From Blastococcus sp. TBT05-19 (GTDB taxonomy: Bacteria; Actinomycetota; Actinomycetes; Mycobacteriales; Geodermatophilaceae), in NCBI RefSeq assembly GCF_003319095.1, contig NZ_QOHI01000003.1, forward strand, positions 372,001 to 436,000: a stretch of DNA of 64,000 nucleotides, in the 5' to 3' direction. Shown here in pieces: positions 41,928-50,390 of this stretch; position 1 is the first letter of the stretch; every line of letters begins with the position of its first letter. Both the position numbers and the translations under genes were made by a program. The notes under the pieces are model-generated. The model ran no database searches, was not told where the DNA came from, and saw only the letters and a list, made by a program, of their open reading frames with translations.

Positions 41928-43219
41928 TGGCGCTGCAGGTCTTCACCGCGGTCACCGGCGCCGGCTGGGAGTCCGAGCTCGTCGGCGCGCTCGACCGGGA
42001 CGCCCACGGGGTCACCGTGGTGCGGCGCTGCGTCGACGTCGCGGAGCTGCTCGCGGCGGCCGCCACCGGTACCGGCCAGGCGGCCCTGCTCTCGGCCGAG
42101 CTCCGCCGGCTCGACGGCGAGGCGGTGAGCCGGCTGCACGCGGCCGGCGTGGCGGTCGTCGGCCTGGTGGAGCCCGGCGACGAGCTCGCGGTCCAGCGGC
42201 TGCGGCAGCTCGGCGTGGCCCAGGTGCTGCCGGCCGACGCCGATCCCGAGGTCATCGCCGCCGCGCTGCGCGAGGCCGTCGCCGGTGTGCCGGACGCCGG
42301 TCGCGACGTCGCCGACCCGCGCGCCGCCCTGCCCGCGCCGGCCGAGCCCGAGCCGGCACTGGCGCGGCCCGGCGGGCGCGGACGCGTCGTGGCGGTGTGG
42401 GGACCCACCGGCGCCCCGGGCCGCACGACCGTCGCCGTCGGTCTGGCCGACGAGGCGGCGCGGCTCGACGTCGCCACCCTGCTCGTCGACGCCGACGTGT
42501 ACGGCGGCGTCGTGGCCCAGGTGCTCGGGCTGCTCGACGAGTCGCCCGGCCTGGCGGGTGCCGCCCGGCTGGCCGGCACCGGGATGCTGGACGCCGCGGC
42601 GCTGACCCGGCTGGCATGGGCCGTGCGTCCCGGGCTGCGGGTGCTCACCGGCCTCGCCCGGGCCGACCGCTGGCCCGAGCTGCGGCCCTCGGCCGTGGGC
42701 ACGGTGCTGGAGGAGGCCCGCCGGCTGGCCGACCTCACCGTGGTCGACTGCGCCTTCAACGTGGAGGACGACGAGGAGCTCTCCTTCGACACCGCCGCGC
42801 CCCGGCGCAACGGGGCCACCCTGGCCGCGCTCGAGCAGGCCGACACCGTGCTGTGCGTGACCGGGGCCGACCCGGTCGCGCTGCAGCGCTGCGTCCGCGC
42901 CCTGGACCAGCTGCGCGAGGCGCTCCCCGACGTGGAGCCGGTGCTGGTGGTCAACCAGCTGCGCCGGGGACCCGTGCCCGGGGATCCGCGCGAGGAGGTG
43001 GCGGCCGCCCTGGACCGGTTCACCGGCCGGCGTCCCCGGTCGTTCCTGCCCGCGGACCGCCGGGCCACCGATGCCGCCCTCGCCACCGGCCGCACGCTGG
43101 CGGAGGTCGCGCCGGGCTCGCCCCTGCGCGCGGAGCTCCGCGCGCTGGCCGCGGACCTGGCCGGCGTCCGGGCGCCCGCGGCGGGCCGCCGACGGCTGCG
43201 GGACCGGCGGGCCGGGTGA
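41927..43219 (+). CDS. CpaE/TadZ-like P-loop ATPase with receiver-like N-terminus
   Basis: 430 residues. The N-terminal ~130 residues (ALLSAELRRLDGEAVSRLHA, VAVVGLVEPGDELAVQRLRQ) look like a degenerate receiver. The P-loop GPTGAPGRTTVAVGLADEAA has Arg where the usual Lys of KGGxGKT is found, and LLVDADVYGGVVAQVLGL is the Asp switch. CpaE/TadZ proteins place Tad pili or division machinery at the cell pole. It forms a two-gene unit with the SAF-domain gene. Confidence 0.8.
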   Translation: MALQVFTAVTGAGWESELVGALDRDAHGVTVVRRCVDVAELLAAAATGTGQAALLSAELRRLDGEAVSRLHAAGVAVVGLVEPGDELAVQRLRQLGVAQVLPADADPEVIAAALREAVAGVPDAGRDVADPRAALPAPAEPEPALARPGGRGRVVAVWGPTGAPGRTTVAVGLADEAARLDVATLLVDADVYGGVVAQVLGLLDESPGLAGAARLAGTGMLDAAALTRLAWAVRPGLRVLTGLARADRWPELRPSAVGTVLEEARRLADLTVVDCAFNVEDDEELSFDTAAPRRNGATLAALEQADTVLCVTGADPVALQRCVRALDQLREALPDVEPVLVVNQLRRGPVPGDPREEVAAALDRFTGRRPRSFLPADRRATDAALATGRTLAEVAPGSPLRAELRALAADLAGVRAPAAGRRRLRDRRAG

Positions 43220-43283
43220 CCGCTGGAGTGTCGGCGGACCGGCTCCCCGTCGTAGCGTGAGGCACCGACCCGGAAGGAGACCG

Positions 43284-44663
43284 ATGGTCGAGCGGCTCAG
43301 CACCCTGGACGCGTCCTTCCTCTACCTCGAGGAACCGGGCACGCCCATGCACGTCGGGGGCGTCCTGGTCCTGGAGACCCCGCCCGGCGGGCTCGACGCG
43401 CTCGAGCAGCTGATCGCGGCGCGGCTCCCGCTCGTGCCCCGCTACCGCCAGCGGGTGGTCGAGGTCCCCGGCCAGCTGGCGAACCCGGTGTGGGTGGACG
43501 ACCCGGAGTTCGACATCGCCTACCACCTCCGGCGGTCGGGTCTGCCGCGACCGGGCACCCGCACCCAGCTGCTCGACCTGGTCTCCCGGCTGAACTCCCG
43601 GCCGCTGGACCGCAACCGCCCGCTCTGGGAGGCCTACCTCGTCGAGGGGCTCACCGGCGGCCGGGTGGCCGTGGTGACCAAGACCCACCCCGCGCTGGTC
43701 GACGGGCTCAGCGCCGTGGACATCGGGCAGGTGCTCCTCGACGTCACCCCGGACGCGCCGGCGCCCGAGCCGGTGGAGTGGGACCCGCAGCCGCTGCCGA
43801 CGGGTCTGGAGCTGGTCCGCGACGCGCTGGAGGAGTACCGGCAGCGGCCGAGCTCCCTGGTGGAGGCCGCCCGAGCGGTGGTGACCGACGCGGGCACAAC
43901 CGCGGCGCGCGTCGGCACCCTGGCCGGCGGGCTGCTGCGCACCGCACGGTCGGCGATCATGCCCGCGCCGCACAGCCCGATGAACGCGCCCGTCGGCCGC
44001 CAGCGCCGGGTCGCGGTCGCCTCCGCACCGCTGGACGACCTCAAGCGGGTCCGCAAGGCGCACGGCGGCACGGTCAACGACGTCCTGCTCACCGTGGTCA
44101 CCGGGGCGCTGCGCGAGTGGCTGCTGTCCCGGGGCGAGCCGGTGGTCTCCTCGACGTCGATCCGCGCGCTGGTGCCCGTCTCGGTGCAGGACGAGGAGGG
44201 CGCGCCGGGGAACCGGGTCACCTCGCACCTGGTCGACCTGCCGGTCGGCGAGCCGAACCCGCGGGTGCGCCTGACCCGGCTCACCTACGCGATGCGCGGC
44301 GTCACCCAGCACGGCGAGTCCGTGGGCGCCGACAGCCTGATCGCGCTCAGCGGCTTCGCGCCCTCGACCCTGCACGCGCTCGGTGCCCGGGCCGCCCGCG
44401 GGCTGTCCCGGCGGCTGTTCAACGTGGTCGTCACCAACGTGCCGGGTCCGCAGGTGCCGCTCTACGCGGCCGGGGCCCGGATGCTCGAGGTCTTCCCCGT
44501 CGTGCCGCTGGCCCGCGGGCAGGGGCTCTCCATCGGGATGACCTCGTTCGACGGCACGGTGTTCTTCGGGTTCAACGCCGACCGGGACAGCGTCGGCGAC
44601 GTCGACGTCCTGGCCGACCTGGTGGAGCAGGAGGTCGCGGAGCTGGTCGAGACGTCGTCCTGA
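43284..44663 (+). CDS. WS/DGAT-family O-acyltransferase with altered HHxxxDG
   Basis: 459 residues. ERLSTLDASFLYLEEPGTPM with HVGGVLVLE is the N-terminal signature; the condensation-like motif reads THPALVDGLSAVD, so the second His of HHxxxDG is Pro (His135-Pro136). VNDVLLTVVTGALREWL and NVVVTNVPGPQVPLYAAG are also family motifs. Members make triacylglycerol or wax esters at the membrane. The position in the block matches mycobacterial tgs3 (Rv3234c, from memory). GGAAGGAG precedes ATG 43284. Confidence 0.85.
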   Translation: MVERLSTLDASFLYLEEPGTPMHVGGVLVLETPPGGLDALEQLIAARLPLVPRYRQRVVEVPGQLANPVWVDDPEFDIAYHLRRSGLPRPGTRTQLLDLVSRLNSRPLDRNRPLWEAYLVEGLTGGRVAVVTKTHPALVDGLSAVDIGQVLLDVTPDAPAPEPVEWDPQPLPTGLELVRDALEEYRQRPSSLVEAARAVVTDAGTTAARVGTLAGGLLRTARSAIMPAPHSPMNAPVGRQRRVAVASAPLDDLKRVRKAHGGTVNDVLLTVVTGALREWLLSRGEPVVSSTSIRALVPVSVQDEEGAPGNRVTSHLVDLPVGEPNPRVRLTRLTYAMRGVTQHGESVGADSLIALSGFAPSTLHALGARAARGLSRRLFNVVVTNVPGPQVPLYAAGARMLEVFPVVPLARGQGLSIGMTSFDGTVFFGFNADRDSVGDVDVLADLVEQEVAELVETSS

Positions 44664-44719
44664 GCCGCGCGGGGCCCGCCGGATACGGTTTCCCCTCCAT
44701 CGACGAAGGGGGTGCCCGG

Positions 44720-45232
44720 GTGCGCGTGTACCTGCCGGCCACGACGAACGTGCTCCGGACGCTGGTCGACGAGGGGTTGCTGCCCGCGCCGCACACCGCG
44801 TTCGCGGTGACCCCGCAGCTGCGCGAGTTCTACGCGGTCAGCGAGGCCGAGGCCGACACCGAGGAGCTGGAGTACGCAGCGCTCCTCACGGCGGCACGGG
44901 CAAGCCTGCGGCTGATCGACCTGGATCCGCTGGCCGCCCGCCGCCGGGTGGTCCTCGCCGCCGACGTCCCCGACGACTCGGTCACCCCGATGGACGACCC
45001 GCACGTCGAGCACGGCGCCGCGCGCGTGACCTCCGGGATCCGGCTGGCCGACGTCGCCAGCGCGCACATCGACGGCGAGGACGCCGAGGACGACGTCCGC
45101 AAGGCCGTGAACGTGGTGCTGGAGGCTGACCTCGGCAGCGAGGACGCCCAGTTCGTCGTGGACGAGGCCGAGGGCCACGAGCTGGGCTGGTACGCCTCCC
45201 AGGAGATCGGCACGGTCCTCGAGCTGCTGTGA
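44720..45232 (+). CDS. DUF6912-type conserved protein
   Basis: 170 residues. MRVYLPATTNVLRTLVDEGL and AFAVTPQLREFYAVSEAEAD, then EELEYAALLTAARASLRLID and GHELGWYASQEIGTVLELL, are typical of the actinobacterial DUF6912 proteins. Soluble, acidic, function unknown. GTG 44720 follows GGGGGTG. It lies 56 bp after the acyltransferase gene on the same strand. Confidence 0.7.
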   Translation: MRVYLPATTNVLRTLVDEGLLPAPHTAFAVTPQLREFYAVSEAEADTEELEYAALLTAARASLRLIDLDPLAARRRVVLAADVPDDSVTPMDDPHVEHGAARVTSGIRLADVASAHIDGEDAEDDVRKAVNVVLEADLGSEDAQFVVDEAEGHELGWYASQEIGTVLELL

Positions 45233-45309
45233 ACGCCTGCGGGTGCGGCCCGCCGGCGCGTCCGTAAGATCACGACCCGTCTGTCAGCGTCGACGTCGGG
45301 AGCGCATCC

Positions 45310-45819
45310 ATGCAGTTCGGTCGGTACTACGAGGAGTTCGAGGTCGGCGCGGTCTACAAGCACTGGCCCGGGAAGACCGTCACCGAGTACGACGACCACC
45401 TGTTCTGCCTGCTCACGATGAACCACCACCCGCTGCACATGGACGTGAACTACGCGGAGAAGACCACCGACTTCGGCAAGAACGTCGTCGTCGGGAACTA
45501 CATCTACTCGATCCTGCTCGGCATGAGCGTCCCCGACGTCTCGGGCAAGGCGATCGCGAACCTGGAGATCGAGTCGCTGCGGCACGTGGCGCCGACCTTC
45601 CACGGCGACACCATCTACGGCGAGACGACCGTGCTGGACAAGACGCCGTCGAAGTCCAAGGACGACCGTGGCGTGGTCTACGTCGAGACGATCGGCTACA
45701 AGCAGGACGGCACGGTCGTCTGCATCTTCCGCCGCAAGGTCATGGTGCCCAAGCAGTCCTACGGCGAGGCCCGCGGCGGCGAGCAGCCCGGTCGCCCGGA
45801 GCCCACGCCCCGCGGCTGA
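45310..45819 (+). CDS. MaoC-like hotdog dehydratase
   Basis: 169 residues. YYEEFEVGAVYKHWPGKTVT, then EYDDHLFCLLTMNHHPLHMD, NVVVGNYIYSILLGMSV and RHVAPTFHGDTIYGETTVLD, fit the MaoC family, in which Asp and His near DVNYA/HHPLH take part in hydration of enoyl-CoA-type substrates. The closest known relatives act on mesaconyl- or methylmalyl-type CoA esters; the substrate here is open. ATG 45310 with GGGAG upstream. Confidence 0.85.
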   Translation: MQFGRYYEEFEVGAVYKHWPGKTVTEYDDHLFCLLTMNHHPLHMDVNYAEKTTDFGKNVVVGNYIYSILLGMSVPDVSGKAIANLEIESLRHVAPTFHGDTIYGETTVLDKTPSKSKDDRGVVYVETIGYKQDGTVVCIFRRKVMVPKQSYGEARGGEQPGRPEPTPRG

Positions 45820-45840
45820 GCCGGCCGGGGCGTGCGCCGG

Positions 45841-46266
45841 TCAGTCCGGCAGCACGCCCCAGCCGTCGAGCGTCTCCACCAGCCGGGGCGTGCACGCGAG
45901 CCCCGCCAGCGTGGCCGCGTCGGCGAAGACGGCGTCGGTGGCGTCGTCCCCGGCCGCCGGGACGGCGTCGTCGTCCAGCAGCGCGCACGCCAGGTCCGCG
46001 ACGTCGTAGACGACGGAGGCGGCGTCGATGCGCACCCGGCCGACCTCGTGGCCCGCGCGCACCCGCAGCCCGGTCTCCTCGAGCACCTCGCGCTCGACGG
46101 CCTCGGCCACGGTCTCGCCCGGTTCCACCCGCCCGCCGGGCACCGACCACAGGCCACGCCCAGGGTCCTGGCCGCGCCGGATCAGCAGCAGCCTCCTGCG
46201 CCGGTCGTGCACGATCGCCCCGACGCACGGCACCACCGGGCGGTCGTCGCGCTCCTCCGGTGGCAC
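45841..46266 (-). CDS. Nudix hydrolase
   Basis: 141 residues. The Nudix box [20 protein letters not shown] followed by TGL is complete, with all metal-binding Glu residues. [20 protein letters not shown] is the standard lead-in. The substrate (nucleoside diphosphate linked to X) cannot be told. It is convergent with the MaoC-like gene and divergent from the next gene. Confidence 0.93.
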   Translation of the reverse strand: MPPEERDDRPVVPCVGAIVHDRRRRLLLIRRGQDPGRGLWSVPGGRVEPGETVAEAVEREVLEETGLRVRAGHEVGRVRIDAASVVYDVADLACALLDDDAVPAAGDDATDAVFADAATLAGLACTPRLVETLDGWGVLPD

Positions 46267-46338
46267 GCGCGCAGGCTACGCACCGGCGCGCCTCGCCGCT
46301 CTTGACGATCGGCCTCCTTCCCGCGACGGTTGTCCCCG

Positions 46339-46962
46339 ATGAGTGCCTCCCCGGTCTGCCCCCGGTGCGGCGAGCTGCTGGCCGCCCGCCCCGGGTCGGA
46401 CGGGCACGCCTGGTGCCACCTGCACGGCGCCGTCACCCCGCTGCACCACACCGCGCTGGTGGCCCACGACGCCATCGCCGCGGTCACGGCCGACGCCCGC
46501 GTCCCCGCCTGGGTGCCCGACCCGATGCCGTCGGGGTGGGCGGTCACCGGCCTGGCGTGGGGCGGGGAGCCGGGTGCGCGGGCCATCGTCGTGGACTGTG
46601 CCGGACCGGCCCCTCTCGGTGGTTCCGCCGAGCTGGTGCTGGTGGCCGAGGAGCCCGGGACCGGAGTCGGGTGCGGCTACGCCGGGCTGCCGGGCCTCGA
46701 CCCGGGTGATGTCATCGACGGCCCGAGCTCGGTGGACGTCAAGGCCGCCGGCCAGCGCGCCCCGCTGTGGACCGTCCCGACCTCGGACGACCGCGCCGCC
46801 TTCGTCGGCGAGGCCTACGGCGTCTGGTTGTGGCTGGTCACGTGGCCGATGAACGCCGCCTGGCTGCTGGCCGAGCAGCTGGAGCTGCTGGACCTGCGGG
46901 ACCGCATCTACCCCGACCTGCCCCTGGGCCCGCCGGGGGAGCACCTGCTGCCCGGCTGCTGA
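46339..46962 (+). CDS. DUF6758-type zinc-ribbon protein
   Basis: 207 residues. VCPRCGELLAARPGSDGHAW followed by CHLHG is an N-terminal zinc ribbon; GVGCGYAGLPGLDPGDVIDG and WLWLVTWPMNAAWLLAEQLE are conserved in the DUF6758 group. The role is unknown. ATG 46339 is preferred over TTG 46330. Confidence 0.75.
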   Translation: MSASPVCPRCGELLAARPGSDGHAWCHLHGAVTPLHHTALVAHDAIAAVTADARVPAWVPDPMPSGWAVTGLAWGGEPGARAIVVDCAGPAPLGGSAELVLVAEEPGTGVGCGYAGLPGLDPGDVIDGPSSVDVKAAGQRAPLWTVPTSDDRAAFVGEAYGVWLWLVTWPMNAAWLLAEQLELLDLRDRIYPDLPLGPPGEHLLPGC

Positions 46963-47124
46963 CCGCGTCCGCTCCGGAACCCGACCGGCTCTTCCATGAT
47001 CGGCGCGTCGGCGGGGGCGGCCCTGGGGCCTGTGTTACTCATGGGACGAACGCGTCCGCCGCACCCGGCGGGCTGTCCGAGCAGGCTCGTCCTGCCCCTC
47101 GCACGCGCACCCCTGGAGGTGGCG

Positions 47125-47283
47125 GTGAACCTCAAGAAGGTCCTCACCTGGCTGGTCGTCGCCTTCGTCCTCTTCTACGTGATCCAGCAGCCGGAGGCCT
47201 CTGCCGCGCTGGTCCGCAACGCCGGTGAGGCGCTGGGCAGCGCGGCGTCCTCCCTGTCCGAGTTCGTCGGCTCCCTGGTCTGA
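47125..47283 (+). CDS. Small membrane protein
   Basis: 52 residues. LKKVLTWLVVAFVLFYVIQQ is one transmembrane segment, followed by an amphipathic helix (EASAALVRNAGEALGSAASS). GGAGG lies 5 bp before GTG 47125. The gene ends 2 bp before the PH-domain gene, so the two are probably cotranslated. Confidence 0.7.
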   Translation: MNLKKVLTWLVVAFVLFYVIQQPEASAALVRNAGEALGSAASSLSEFVGSLV

Positions 47284-47285
47284 CG

Positions 47286-47903
47286 ATGGCCGCCCCGGAG
47301 GGCGGGACGTCGGAGCCGGCGGTCCTGCCGACCCGCGCCGAGAAGGACGTGCGGAAGTACGTGCTCGCGGGCGAGGAGCTCACGGTCGCCACCCGGCGGC
47401 ACTGGGCGGTGCTCATCGCGCCGACGGTCCGCTGGCTGCCCGTGCTGGTCCTCGGCGGATGGCTGCTGCTGCTCGACCCGGACAACCGGTTCACCACGGT
47501 CCTCGGCCTGCTCGTCGCCCTCGCGGCGTCGGCGGTCTGGGCCGTGCGCGTGGGCGAGTGGTGGATGCGGCACTTCATCGTGACGAACCGCCGGGTGCTG
47601 CTCACCTCCGGCCTCGTCGTCCGCAGCGTCACCCTGCTCCCGGTCCGCCGGATCACCGACCTCACGTGGAAGGAGACCCTGTTCGGCAACCTGCTCGGCT
47701 ACGGGACCTTCCGCTTCGAGTCGGCCGGGAAGCTGAAGGCCCTGTCGGAGATCACCTACCTGCCGCACGCCGAGGAGCTCTACCGGAAGGTCAGCCGCCT
47801 CCTGTTCACCAGCGGCGGTGACGACGAGGGCAACCCCGAGAGCGCACCGGCGGCCCGGCGGGACACCGAGCCGATCACCGGCCTGCCGCCGCGCCGGTCC
47901 TGA
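47286..47903 (+). CDS. PH-domain (bPH_2) membrane protein
   Basis: 205 residues. Two hydrophobic segments (WLPVLVLGGWLLLLDP and TVLGLLVALAASAVWAVRVG) precede a bacterial PH domain: HFIVTNRRVLLTSGLVVRSV, LLPVRRITDLTWKETLFGNL and YGTFRFESAGKLKALSEITY. The tail is charged and probably disordered. The role is unknown. It starts 2 bp after the small membrane protein. Confidence 0.88.
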   Translation: MAAPEGGTSEPAVLPTRAEKDVRKYVLAGEELTVATRRHWAVLIAPTVRWLPVLVLGGWLLLLDPDNRFTTVLGLLVALAASAVWAVRVGEWWMRHFIVTNRRVLLTSGLVVRSVTLLPVRRITDLTWKETLFGNLLGYGTFRFESAGKLKALSEITYLPHAEELYRKVSRLLFTSGGDDEGNPESAPAARRDTEPITGLPPRRS

Positions 47904-47946
47904 CCCGGCAGGTGGAGCGGGCTCCTGTGCGGCAGGCTGGCCGGTG

Positions 47947-48804
47947 ATGCGGATCGACCTGCACACCCACTCCTCGGTGTCCGACGGCACCGACAGCCCC
48001 GCCGAGCTGCTCGCCACCGCGCGCGCCGCCGGGCTCGACGTCGTCGCGCTCACCGACCACGACACCACCGCCGGCTGGGCGGACGCTGCGGCCGCGCGCC
48101 CGCCGGGGTTGACCGTCGTCCCCGGCATGGAGCTGTCCTGCCGCTGGTTCCCCACCGACCAGCCGCCGATCAGCGTGCACCTGCTGGGCTACCTGTTCGA
48201 CCCGCTGCACCCGGCCTTCGCCGCCGAGCGCGCCCGGTTGCGCGACGAGCGGCTGGCCCGTGCCGAGCGGATCGTCGAGGCGCTGGCCGCCGACGGCCAC
48301 CCGGTCGACTGGGCCGACATCGTGGCGCACTCCGGCGGCGGGGTGGTCGGCCGGCCGCACATCGCCGGGGCGCTGGTCCGCGGAGGAGCGGTGGCCTCGG
48401 TGGAGGAGGCGTTCACGACGCTGCTGCACCACCGCAGCCCGTACTACGCGACGAAGGCCGACACCGACGTTCGCCAGGGCATCGCCCTGGTGCGGGCGGC
48501 CGGCGGCGTGCCGGTGTTCGCCCACGGGCTGGCCACCAAGCGCGGCCGGGTCGTCGGGGACGACGCGGTCGCGGCGATGGCCGAGGCCGGGTTGCTCGGA
48601 CTGGAGGTCGACCACCCCGACCACAGCGAGCAGGAGCGGTCGCACCTGCGTGGCCTGGCCGACGACCTCGGCCTGGTGGTCACCGGCTCCAGCGACTACC
48701 ACGGCAGCAACAAGACGACGCCGATCGGCGCCTGCACCACGGACCCGGCGGAGTTCGAGCGGCTGCTGGCCGCCGGCACCGGGACGGCGGTGCTGCGCGA
48801 CTGA
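47947..48804 (+). CDS. PHP-domain metal-dependent phosphoesterase
   Basis: 285 residues. RIDLHTHSSVSDGTDSPAEL, VVALTDHDTTAGW, VPGMELSCRW and VVTGSSDYHGSNKTTPIG are the metal-binding blocks of the PHP family (YciV/RNase AM type). It may be a nuclease acting on short nucleic acids or a phosphatase. ATG 47947 is the start. A RecB-like nuclease follows 31 bp downstream. Confidence 0.9.
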   Translation: MRIDLHTHSSVSDGTDSPAELLATARAAGLDVVALTDHDTTAGWADAAAARPPGLTVVPGMELSCRWFPTDQPPISVHLLGYLFDPLHPAFAAERARLRDERLARAERIVEALAADGHPVDWADIVAHSGGGVVGRPHIAGALVRGGAVASVEEAFTTLLHHRSPYYATKADTDVRQGIALVRAAGGVPVFAHGLATKRGRVVGDDAVAAMAEAGLLGLEVDHPDHSEQERSHLRGLADDLGLVVTGSSDYHGSNKTTPIGACTTDPAEFERLLAAGTGTAVLRD

Positions 48805-48835
48805 ACCGTCGGCGCCCGCCGCTACCGTGGCCGGC

Positions 48836-49696
48836 ATGCGCAACCCCACGGACGGCGGTGAGACGGTGCTGCCGGGCATGCCGCGCCGGCTGCTGCGCGC
48901 CTCGCCGAAGTCGCTGGCCGACTTCTCCGACTGCCCCCGCCGCTACCGGTTCGCCAACGTCGACCGGCCGGTGCCGCAGCGCGGTCCCCGGTTCGCCCAC
49001 CACACGGTCGGCACGGCTCTGCACCAGGTGCTGTCCTCGTGGTGGGACCTGCCGGTGGAGCGGCGCACGCCGGGGGCGGCCCGGCAGCTGCTGTACGCCG
49101 CCTGGAGCCCCGCCGGCTTCCGCGACGACGAGCAGTCCGACCGCTGGAAGGCGAAGGCGGCCGGCTGGCTCACCGACTACCTCGACGGCGTCGACCCGAC
49201 CGACGAGCCGCGGTCGCGGGAGCGCACCGTCAGCACGACCACCGAGCGGATGACGCTGTCGGGCCGGGTCGACCGGATCGACGAGCGCGGCGACGAGCTG
49301 GTGGTCGTGGACTACAAGACCGGCCGCTCGCCGAGCACCGACGACGAGGCCCGTGGTTCGCAGGCGCTGGCGCTGTACGTCCTGGCCGTGCGCCGCACGA
49401 TGCGCCGTCCGTGCACCCGGGTGGAGCTGCACCACGTGCCCACCGGAACCGTCGCCGCCTTCGAGCACACCGAGCGTTCGCTGGCCAACCACGCCCGGCG
49501 GGCGGAGGACGTCGCGATCGACATCCAGGCCGCCATGGGCGCGGTGGACGAGGGGCAGGACCGCGACGCCGCGTTCCCCGCCGTCCCGGGCGTGCAGTGC
49601 GGCTGGTGCGACTTCCGGCCCAGCTGCCCGACCGGTCAGGCCGCCGTCCCGGCCCGCGAGCCGTGGGCCTTCCTCGCGGAGGAGTCAGCCGGCTGA
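48836..49696 (+). CDS. RecB-like PD-(D/E)XK nuclease with Fe-S Cys pattern
   Basis: 286 residues. LSGRVDRIDERGDELVVVDY followed by KTGRSP is the nuclease core, and YVLAVRRTMR follows. One Cys in FSDCPRRYRFANVDRP and three in QCGWCDFRPSC form the four-Cys pattern of Fe-S-containing AddB/Cas4-type nucleases. It probably trims DNA ends in repair. The last 12 bp overlap the convergent lysE gene. A homologue sits in the equivalent mycobacterial block. Confidence 0.88.
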   Translation: MRNPTDGGETVLPGMPRRLLRASPKSLADFSDCPRRYRFANVDRPVPQRGPRFAHHTVGTALHQVLSSWWDLPVERRTPGAARQLLYAAWSPAGFRDDEQSDRWKAKAAGWLTDYLDGVDPTDEPRSRERTVSTTTERMTLSGRVDRIDERGDELVVVDYKTGRSPSTDDEARGSQALALYVLAVRRTMRRPCTRVELHHVPTGTVAAFEHTERSLANHARRAEDVAIDIQAAMGAVDEGQDRDAAFPAVPGVQCGWCDFRPSCPTGQAAVPAREPWAFLAEESAG

Positions 49697-50320
49697 CAGC
49701 CCCCGGACGGCCAGCGAGATGCCCAGGGCGGTCATGACGACGGCGATGACGGCGTCGAGCACCCGCCACGCCGTGGGCCGCGCGAACACCGGACGGAGCA
49801 GCCGGGCGCCGAAGCCGAGGCCGGTGAACCAGGCCACGCTGCCCACGGCGGCACCCGCGGCGAACCACCAGCGGTCGTCGGCGTAGGTGGTCGACAGCGA
49901 GCCCAGCAGGACGACGGTGTCCAGGTAGACGTGCGGGTTGAGCCACGTGAGCCCGAGGACCGTGGCGATCGTGACCGCCAGGGCGGTGCGCGAACCCGAG
50001 GCGTCGGCGGAGAGCGCACCGGCCGGCCGCAGCGCCCGCCGGGCGGCGAGCGCGCCGTAGACCAGCAGGAAGGCGGCGCCGGCGAAGCAGACGACCGTCA
50101 GCAGTCCGGGTCGGCTGAGCAGCAGGGCCCCGGCGCCCAGCACGCCGGCGCAGATGAGCAGCGCGTCGGAGAGCGCGCACACCGCGACCACCGCGCCGAC
50201 GTGCTCCAGGCGCAGCCCCTGGCGCAGCACGAAGGCGTTCTGCGCGCCGATGGCGACGATGAGCGAGAGACCGAGCCCGAGGCCGGCGAGGGCGGCGGTC
50301 CAAGCGGACGACGTGAGCAC
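49685..50320 (-). CDS. lysE: LysE/ArgO-type amino-acid exporter
   Basis: Exports Lys and Arg. 211 residues. LGLGLSLIVAIGAQNAFVLR and QGLRLEHVGAVVAVCALSDA are the family signature, and the pore segment reads GLTWLNPHVYLDTVVLLGSL. About five or six membrane segments are visible. It is divergent from a LysG/ArgP-type regulator across 70 bp, the standard arrangement for this exporter. Confidence 0.93.
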   Translation of the reverse strand: MLTSSAWTAALAGLGLGLSLIVAIGAQNAFVLRQGLRLEHVGAVVAVCALSDALLICAGVLGAGALLLSRPGLLTVVCFAGAAFLLVYGALAARRALRPAGALSADASGSRTALAVTIATVLGLTWLNPHVYLDTVVLLGSLSTTYADDRWWFAAGAAVGSVAWFTGLGFGARLLRPVFARPTAWRVLDAVIAVVMTALGISLAVRGLSAG

Positions 50321-50390
50321 CTCCCGACCGTAGGAACTCCAGGACCGAAAGCCCAGCTCACGTTTCTTCAGCGGATGTAGCGTCGCTTAC

